Origin: an uncultured Comamonadaceae bacterium
GTDB taxonomy: Bacteria; Pseudomonadota; Gammaproteobacteria; Burkholderiales; Burkholderiaceae
NCBI GenBank assembly: GCA_946482595.1
Contig: CAMLSD010000031.1
Coordinates: forward strand, 1 to 43,289
Reading direction: 5' to 3'
Length of the DNA: 43,289 bases
Positions 19,180-26,600 of this stretch are shown one piece after another. The notes beneath the pieces were generated by a model, which was given only the letters and a program-made list of their open reading frames with translations, searched no databases and had not been told where the DNA came from. The position numbers were made by a program, and so were the translations under genes. How positions within the stretch are numbered: the stretch's first letter is position 1; each line of letters begins with the position of its first letter.

Positions 19180-20664
19180 ATGCAAGACATCCTCATCAAC
19201 TGGGCGCCCCAGGAAACGCGCGTTGCGATCGTCGAGAACGGCGCCGTCCAGGAACTGCATGTGGAGCGAACGCTCGAACGCGGGCTGGTCGGCAACATCT
19301 ACACCGGCAAGGTGGCCCGGGTGCTGCCGGGCATGCAGTCGGCCTTCATCGACATCGGCCTGGAGCGTGCCGCCTTCCTGCATGTGGCCGACGTCTGGCA
19401 GCGCAGCACCTATGCCGGCGACAACGGTCATGGCTCCTCCGCCCAGACTCCGATCGAGCGACTGGTATTCGAAGGCCAGGCCCTGACGGTCCAGGTCATC
19501 AAGGACCCGATCGGCACCAAGGGCGCACGCCTGTCCACCCAGATCAGCATTGCGGGCCGTCTGCTGGTGTTCCTGCCGCAGGACGATCACATCGGCATCT
19601 CCCAGAAGATCGGCTCGGCCGAACTGCGCGACCAGCTGCGCACTCGCATGGCCGCCCTGGTGGGCAAGCCCGAAGACGGCAGCAGCACCGGCGGCTTCAT
19701 CCTGCGCACGAATGCCGAGGACGCCACCGACGACGAGCTGGCCGCGGACATCGCCTACCTGCGCAAGACCTGGCAGGCCATCCGCGAGCGCAGCTTCAAG
19801 ACACCGCCGGGGTCCCTGCTGCACGAAGACCTGAACCTGGCCCAGCGCGTGCTGCGCGATCTGGCCAGCGACGACACGCACGCGATCCGCATCGACTCAC
19901 GCATGCAGTTCGACGCCCTGCAGGCCTTCGGGCGCGAGTACTCACCAGGTTCGGTCAACAAGCTTGAGCACTATCGCGGCGAACGGCCGATCTTCGACCT
20001 GTTCAACGTCGACCAGGAGATCGAAAAGGCCCTGGCCCGGCGGGTCGACCTGAAGTCAGGCGGTTACCTGATCATCGATCAGACCGAGGCCCTGACCACG
20101 ATCGACGTCAATACCGGCGGCTACGTCGGTGCCCGCAACTTCGACGACACCATCTTCAAGACCAACCTCGAGGCGGCCCAGGCGATCGCGCGCCAGCTGC
20201 GGCTGCGCAATCTGGGCGGCATCATCATCATCGACTTCATCGACATGATGCGAGAGGACCATCAGGACGCCGTGCTGATCGAGCTGCGCAAGCAGCTTGC
20301 GAAAGACCGCGTGAAGATGACCGTCAGCGGCTTCACCCAGCTCGGCCTGGTCGAGATGACCCGCAAGCGCACGCGCGAATCGCTGGCCCACATGCTGTGC
20401 GAACCCTGCCCGACCTGCCAGGGCAAGGGCTCGGTCAAGACACCCCGCAGCGTGTGCTACGACATCCTGCGCGAGATCCTGCGCGAGGCCCGGCAGTTCA
20501 ACCCGAAGGAATTCCGGGTCATCGCCAGCGCCGCTGTCGTCGAGATGCTGCTCGACGAGGAAAGCCAGCACCTGGCCGGCCTGTCCGACTTCGTCGGCAA
20601 ACCGATCTCATTGCAGACCGAACCGACGCTGTCGCCGGAGCAGTACGACATCGTGCTGCTCTGA
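19180..20664 (+). CDS. rng: ribonuclease G
   Basis: A 494-residue endoribonuclease that trims the 5' end of 16S rRNA and degrades some mRNAs. It contains the S1 domain (about 38-125; GLVGNIYTGKVARVLPGMQSAF...), the catalytic metal-binding Asp residues in TTIDVNTGGYVG and GGIIIIDFIDM, and the zinc-link CPTC in EPCPTCQGKG that joins subunits. It lacks the long RNase E C-terminal scaffold, so RNase G rather than E. The ATG at 19180 (MQDILINWAPQETRVA) is the family start. It closes the plus-strand housekeeping run and is convergent with the diguanylate cyclase gene. Confidence 0.96.
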   Translation: MQDILINWAPQETRVAIVENGAVQELHVERTLERGLVGNIYTGKVARVLPGMQSAFIDIGLERAAFLHVADVWQRSTYAGDNGHGSSAQTPIERLVFEGQALTVQVIKDPIGTKGARLSTQISIAGRLLVFLPQDDHIGISQKIGSAELRDQLRTRMAALVGKPEDGSSTGGFILRTNAEDATDDELAADIAYLRKTWQAIRERSFKTPPGSLLHEDLNLAQRVLRDLASDDTHAIRIDSRMQFDALQAFGREYSPGSVNKLEHYRGERPIFDLFNVDQEIEKALARRVDLKSGGYLIIDQTEALTTIDVNTGGYVGARNFDDTIFKTNLEAAQAIARQLRLRNLGGIIIIDFIDMMREDHQDAVLIELRKQLAKDRVKMTVSGFTQLGLVEMTRKRTRESLAHMLCEPCPTCQGKGSVKTPRSVCYDILREILREARQFNPKEFRVIASAAVVEMLLDEESQHLAGLSDFVGKPISLQTEPTLSPEQYDIVLL

Positions 20665-20666
20665 CG

Positions 20667-20707
20667 CGCCCCCGGTGCCCCGCGACCCATCCTCTGGGCA
20701 GGGGGCG
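20667..20707 (+). terminator. possible bidirectional hairpin between rng and the diguanylate cyclase gene
   Basis: CGCCCCC at 20667 pairs with GGGGGCG at 20701-20707, with an inner TGCCC/GGGCA stem, directly after the rng stop and before the convergent gene's stop at 20732. No T-run follows, so termination is not certain. Confidence 0.35.
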
Positions 20708-20731
20708 ATTCCGGTCGGGCCGGCGGTGGCC

Positions 20732-23398
20732 TCACCCGACCACCTCGCACGACTCATCCGAGGACAGCGCTGGCTCGGCCATCACGCGGCCGCGGCCGGC
20801 CTGCTTGGCGCGGTAGAGTGCCCGATCTGCGCGAGCCACCAGGTCGGAGACACCCGTGCCGGCATGCACGCCCAGCGCGACGCCGACGCTGGCGCCCACG
20901 CGCAATGGCGCGCCGTTGAACTCGAAGGCTTCAGCGGCTGACTGAACGACCTTCGCGGCCACGCTGAGCACGTGATCCATCTCGCGCATGTCGGTCAGCA
21001 CGATCGCGAATTCGTCGCCGCCCAGGCGGACCACCGCATCCGATGGCCGCACCAGGGTGCGCAGCCGCTGCCCGAACTGACGCAGCAGGGCATCACCCGC
21101 GGGGTGGCCGTGTCGGTCGTTGATCTGCTTGAAATGATCGAGGTCGAAGTACAGCAGGGCCAGGTTGGGCCCGCCGCCTGCGATGATTTCGCGCTCGATG
21201 AACCATTCGAACCCGGTGCGATTCAACAGCCCGGTCAGTGGGTCGGTCTGGGCCATGGCCAGCAGCCGCCCGGCCTCGACGCGATGGCTGGTGATGTCGT
21301 GGGCCACGCCGACAAACCCGTCCACCTGGCCATCGGCCGTGAAGAGCGGGATGTAGCTGATCGCGAGGTGGTGGGTGCCTGCTTCACCTGAATAGGCCTT
21401 CTCGAAGCGCACGGTCTCGCCCTGGCGTACGCGTTCAAGTGCGGGCAGGCTGCGCCGATATTCGTCGGGGCCGAGCACGTCCTGGACGCTGTGCCCGACG
21501 ATCTGGGCGCGTGGTCGTCCGATCCAGCGCTCGAAGGCGCGGTTGACGTACCGGTAGTGGCCATCGGCGCCGACCACGGCCACGACCGACGGGATCGCGT
21601 CCGAGATCGACTGCAGCGTGGCAGTCTGGCGCCGGGCTTCATCGCTGTCGGCACGCTGCTGCGTGATGTCGCGCATGATCGCCGAGAAATGTTCGATGTG
21701 GCCGTCACGGCCGCGGTGGGCGATGACCATGTGACTGACCGGCAGCACCCGCCCGTGCGATCCGAGCACGGTGGTTTCGCCGACCCAGACGTTGTGTGCT
21801 TTCACGGCCGGCAGGATTTCCGTGCGGTAACGCTCGTTGGTCTGCGGGGTGTTGAACTCGGTGAAATGATGTCCGGTGACGGATTCATCCGGCGTGAAGC
21901 CGAGCAGCTTGCGCACGGCCGGGTTCATGTAGCTCACCTGTCCGCGGGCGTCGGTCTGGACGACCAGATCGGTCGTGGCGTCGAAGATCGCCGTCAACAT
22001 CTGCAGCGCCTTCTGGGCTGCCACCAGTTCGGTGATGTCGGTCACCGTGCCGACATGGCCCCAGCCGGCGGCGCCTGAAGGCGACCGCGCTTCGCCCTGG
22101 TCGATCGCCGCGCTGTGCACCGACAGCACCTGCACCCGACCCTCGCGGCTTTGCACCCGTCGTACGACCCTGAATTCGCGCTGCGTGCGCACGACGTCCT
22201 GCCAGCCCGCCCACGCGGCTTCCCGTTGCGCCTCGGGGACCAGGGCCAGCCAGCCGCGCGAGATCTCGTGCGCTGCCAGGCCGTGGATGCGCAGGTAGGC
22301 CGCGTTGGCATAGACAATGTGACCTTGCGCATCGGTGCGGAACATGCCCACAGGGGAGGCCTGGCTGACCACCGACAGCTCCTGCTGCTGGCTGCGCAGC
22401 TCGCGCATCAGCCCGTCGAACTCCCGGGCCAGTGCGCCTTGTTCGTCCTGCAGATGGGTGGGCAACTGCACGTCGACGCCCGGTCTGCGGCGCAGCAGCT
22501 GGATCGCGTCATGCAGGGACGACAGCGGCCGCAGCAGCCGGTACATGAGCAGCCAGGTGAGCACCGCCGCCGCGGCGCCCAGCAGCGCAAGGTCGGTGAC
22601 CAGCTGACGCTGGCCCTCGCGCACCGGCGCGTCGGCCTCCCAGGCCGGCAGCACCACGCGCAATTCCCAGTCGGCCCCGGCGATGGCCTTGCGGGTGACC
22701 AGGTCCGTGGCATGGGCGGCCGGCAGGGCGGCAGGCTGCAGCAACCTGGCCGGATCGGGATGCACCATGTAGACCGGCTGCGGGCCGAGGGTGACCACCT
22801 CGAAGTGGCCGGTCCGGCCCACGGGTGTCATGGCCAGCTGCCCGAGCATGTTCGACCGCTGCAGGTTCAGTCCTGCGCTGGCCACGGCGATCATGCGGCC
22901 CGCGGCGTCGCGGACCGGTACGCTGAAGACCACGACGGCCGTACCCGTGGTCCGGCCCAGCACCGGTGCGGAGACGGTGGTCCGCCCCGTGGTGACGACA
23001 TGCTGAAAGTACGCCCGGTCGGCAATGTTCAGCCGCGTGCCGGCGGGCAAGGGCGGCTCGTTCGCCAGCACGTTGCCATCCAGGCTCACGATGGCCACGC
23101 CGTCAAACAGCCCGCGAGCGGCCGAGCGGTGATTCAGGAATGCCTGGCGTGCCGCCGGATCCGTAAGAATGCTCTGATCGATCAGGCTGGCCGAGTGCTC
23201 CAGCACGTTCAGGTGGTAGGCGAGCTTGTCCGACAGGTTGTCGGCCATGGCCTGGGCCAGCGCGTCCTGTTGCAGCAGCAGCACGGTGCGGAAGTCGCGG
23301 CCGAGCCGCTGGTCCTGCGCAAAACCCACCACGCCCAACAGCACCACGATCATCGCGGTTGCGAGCAGGGTGATCTTGAGTTTGAGCGTGAGCTTCAC
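20732..23398 (-). CDS. membrane-bound sensor diguanylate cyclase (Cache-like, PAS x3, GGDEF)
   Basis: An 888-residue inner-membrane protein predicted to make cyclic di-GMP. TM1 is at about 8-27. A periplasmic Cache-type sensor (about 30-265) follows with FDGVAIVSLDGNVLAN and NIADRAYFQHV. TM2 is at about 270-290, then a HAMP-like linker and three PAS domains (about 345-715, each with a YxNxAxxxxxG-type core such as YANAAYLRIHG). The C-terminal GGDEF domain has the catalytic LGGDEFAIV near 790 and an intact inhibitory I-site RPSD five residues before it. There is no EAL domain. The start is a GTG with a weak RBS; a nearby ATG is out of frame. It is convergent with rng and 202 bases downstream of the giant helicase gene. 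Confidence 0.92.
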   Translation of the reverse strand: MKLTLKLKITLLATAMIVVLLGVVGFAQDQRLGRDFRTVLLLQQDALAQAMADNLSDKLAYHLNVLEHSASLIDQSILTDPAARQAFLNHRSAARGLFDGVAIVSLDGNVLANEPPLPAGTRLNIADRAYFQHVVTTGRTTVSAPVLGRTTGTAVVVFSVPVRDAAGRMIAVASAGLNLQRSNMLGQLAMTPVGRTGHFEVVTLGPQPVYMVHPDPARLLQPAALPAAHATDLVTRKAIAGADWELRVVLPAWEADAPVREGQRQLVTDLALLGAAAAVLTWLLMYRLLRPLSSLHDAIQLLRRRPGVDVQLPTHLQDEQGALAREFDGLMRELRSQQQELSVVSQASPVGMFRTDAQGHIVYANAAYLRIHGLAAHEISRGWLALVPEAQREAAWAGWQDVVRTQREFRVVRRVQSREGRVQVLSVHSAAIDQGEARSPSGAAGWGHVGTVTDITELVAAQKALQMLTAIFDATTDLVVQTDARGQVSYMNPAVRKLLGFTPDESVTGHHFTEFNTPQTNERYRTEILPAVKAHNVWVGETTVLGSHGRVLPVSHMVIAHRGRDGHIEHFSAIMRDITQQRADSDEARRQTATLQSISDAIPSVVAVVGADGHYRYVNRAFERWIGRPRAQIVGHSVQDVLGPDEYRRSLPALERVRQGETVRFEKAYSGEAGTHHLAISYIPLFTADGQVDGFVGVAHDITSHRVEAGRLLAMAQTDPLTGLLNRTGFEWFIEREIIAGGGPNLALLYFDLDHFKQINDRHGHPAGDALLRQFGQRLRTLVRPSDAVVRLGGDEFAIVLTDMREMDHVLSVAAKVVQSAAEAFEFNGAPLRVGASVGVALGVHAGTGVSDLVARADRALYRAKQAGRGRVMAEPALSSDESCEVVG

Positions 23399-23600
23399 GC
23401 ATGCGAGTGTCAGGCTTGCCTGACGTTACCGACGGCTGAAAAGGGCCGGATTGCCGCCTCACATCGCCGCATGGGGCGCCGCTGACCTGAGGCAGCCGCC
23501 GCGCGGGCCCCGGGGGCAGACCCGCCCAGGGCGCGGTGGTGCGAGGGAAATGCCAAGCCAGGCCGCGCGCCACCGCGTCCCGGCTGCGTCTGCGCGGCTC

Positions 23601-26600
23601 TCAGCCGGGCAAGGTGTCCGGTGGCGTCTGCCGTTGTGCCCGATCGTTCGCAAGCAGGGCTTCGAGCCGCCCGTGCAGCCGCTCCAGCGTGCCGGTCGGG
23701 TCGAGCCACCAGTCGGTCGACCAGACGCGCACGACGTCCCAGCCCAGGCCGCGCAGCACCTGTTCGCGCAGCTTGTCGCGGTCGCGCGCCGTGGCTGCAC
23801 GGTGATAGGTGGCCCCGTCACATTCCACGCCTGCGAGGTATCGCCCGGTGAAGTCGGGGTGCACGACGGCCAGGTCGACGCGGAACGAGGACGCACCGAC
23901 CTGGGTGTGCACCTGCCAGCCTTTGCGGGCGAGCGCCTCGGCCACGGTCGCCTCGAAGGGGCCGGCCGCGCCGCCCTGGCTGCCGCGGTGCGCCTCGGCC
24001 AGCGCGCGCGGGCCACGCTCGGCAAACTCCAGGAAGTGCTTGAGGTCACGCACGCCGGCGGCCTGGGTGCGAGACAGGTCCATCTGTTCGCCGCGCAGGC
24101 TGGAGAACACCCGCAAGGCCTGGCGGGCGCGCGTGACGGCCACGTTGAGCCGGCGTTCACCACCATCGCGGTTCAGGGGGCCGAAGTTCATCGAGACGGC
24201 TCCAGCGGTGTCCGGCCCGTAGGTGATCGAGAAGTACATGATGTCCCGCTCGTCACCCTGGACGCTTTCCAGGTTCTTCACGAACACCGGCTCGAGTTCA
24301 CTTTCAGCGAAGTACGGTTCAAGCTCGGGGTCGGCTCGGCGCGCTTCGTCGAGCAGGTCTTCGATCAGGCTCTGCTGCTCGGCATTGAAGGTCACCACAC
24401 CGATCGTGGTGCCCGACGCCCGGAAGCCGGGGGATTGCAGGCGCGCCACGAGGTCGGCCACCAGGGCCTGCGCTTCCGGCCGGTTGACGCGGGCGCCACC
24501 CTTCTCGTAGCGGCCATCCACGTAGTGGAAGCTGACGGCACGATCGTCGGTGACCGGCGACGGAAACGTCACCAGACCGCCAGCGTAGTAGCGATGGTTG
24601 CTGAAGGCGATCAGGCTTTCATGGCGCGAGCGGTAGTGCCAGGCGAGGTGGCGCGTGGGCAGGCTGGCGCCCAGGCATTCATCGAGGATGCTTTCCAGAT
24701 CGCCCTCGACGACCTCATCGTCGTTGTCGGTGTCGCTGTTCTCGCCGCGTGAGAAGAAGTTGGTCGGCGGCAACTGCTTCGGGTCGCCGACCATCACCAC
24801 CTGCCGGCCGCGGGCCATCGCGCCGATGGCGTCGCACACCGGGATCTGCGAGGCCTCGTCGAACACGACCAGGTCGAAGTTGCTCGCGCCGGCCGACAGG
24901 TACTGTGCGATCGACAGCGGGCTCATCAGCAGGCAGGGCGCCAGCGTGAGTACGACGGACGGGATCTCCTGCAGCAACTGCCGCAGCGGCAGGTGCATGC
25001 GTTTCTTGGTGATCTCGCGCTTGAGCACACCCCATTCGCTGTTGCGCTGCACGCCGTCGGCCGCAGGCAGGTTCGCGCACAGGCGGGCGCGGATCCATTG
25101 CCGCGTGATGTCGGTGAATTCGTCGTCCAGTGCGCGGAACGCCTGGATGCGCCGCTCATGTTCGGCCGAGACGAACCGCTTGAGCACCTCGTCGGCATCG
25201 AGTGCCTGTGCCGACCACCAGCGCGCGTAGTTCACTTCGAAGGCCGTGGGCAACCCGTCGGCAGCCAGGCCACCGCTTTCGACGGCATCGATCAGTGGCG
25301 CCAGCCCCACATCACTCGCCTCGGCCCGCACCCGGCGCCAGGCGCACCAGGCGTGCAGGCCCTGCACATGGGCGACAACATCTTTGGCAGTGACGGCCAG
25401 CATCGCGGTGCTCTGTTCTGTCAACGCCAAGCCGACCGGCTCGGGCTGGGCAGCTGCGTGGCTGAAGCCCTGCAGCGCCGTCTGCAGTGCCTCCTGGCGC
25501 TGAAGCAGCGTGCGGCAGGCCAGCGCGACCGGGCCATCGGCGGCCAGCTCGGCGCGGCGATGCGCGAGCAGGTCATGCAAGGCCTGGCCCGCGCGGTCCG
25601 CGTCATCGGCCGAGGGTGCCAGTGTGGGCAGCACGGCCCGCAACGTGGTGCCAAAGGCCAGAGCGCGGGCGATGTGGTCGGGGTCGCTGTCCAGGCCCTG
25701 CCAGACACCGGGGCACAGGGTGGTGAGGTTCTCGAAGGCCTGCAGCTGCGCCTCGACGGCCGCGCGGCCGGTCAGGGCGGCATGGCGCTGCTGCAGCTCG
25801 CTGCCGCAGCGGCCGGCGGCCACCTCGGCGTGGGCCGATGTCAGCGCGCCGCGCTGCGGCACTGCCTCGCGCTCACGCTCGAAGGCCAGGGCGGCGCGCA
25901 GGATCGCGATGTCGGTGTCGCGGCCACGCCAGAGCCCGAGGCTCGGCTCGGCCAGCCCGGCCAGCGCGTCGAGCTGGGCGTCGAGTGCCTGCAGGGCCTG
26001 CAGGCGTTGAACCTCGCGCGCCCAGCGCTCGCCACACAGGCCTTCGAGCGCGGGCGTCAGCCCTTCCAGCGAAAACGGCTGTCCGAGCCGTGCGGCCAGC
26101 AAGGCGGCGTTGGCCTTCAAGGCTGCACGGGCGTGGTCGATGCGGGTGCGTTCGCCGGCCCACAGACCTTCGACCGCCGCGCCGGGGTGGATCGACTCCA
26201 GCTCGTCGCGCAGGCCCTTGATGCGCACCAGGGCCGACAGATCTTCGGCCACACGGGGCTCGTCCGTGCCTTCGATGGCGGCGTCCAGCGCACGCCGGAC
26301 CTTGCGCCGGCCCAGCCAGGACATCGGCCAGAAGGCCCGCTCGGCCCGGGCCCAGTCGCGCTGGAGCTGCACCACCGGCAGCTGGGCCACATCGGCGCCG
26401 TATCGCACCGACAGGCCAGCGCGAAGCGCGGCGATCTGCGAAAGGCAGTCCACGCCACGTTCCATGTCTTCCGTCACCGCGCCCGGCCAGGGCGTGCCGA
26501 GTTCGGCATGCAGGCGGTGGCGTTGTTCCAGCAGCTCCAGCCCGTGCGTCAGCCGGGCCTGCAGCTCGGCCCGCCAGGCGGGGGGCAGGCTGGCCGACAT

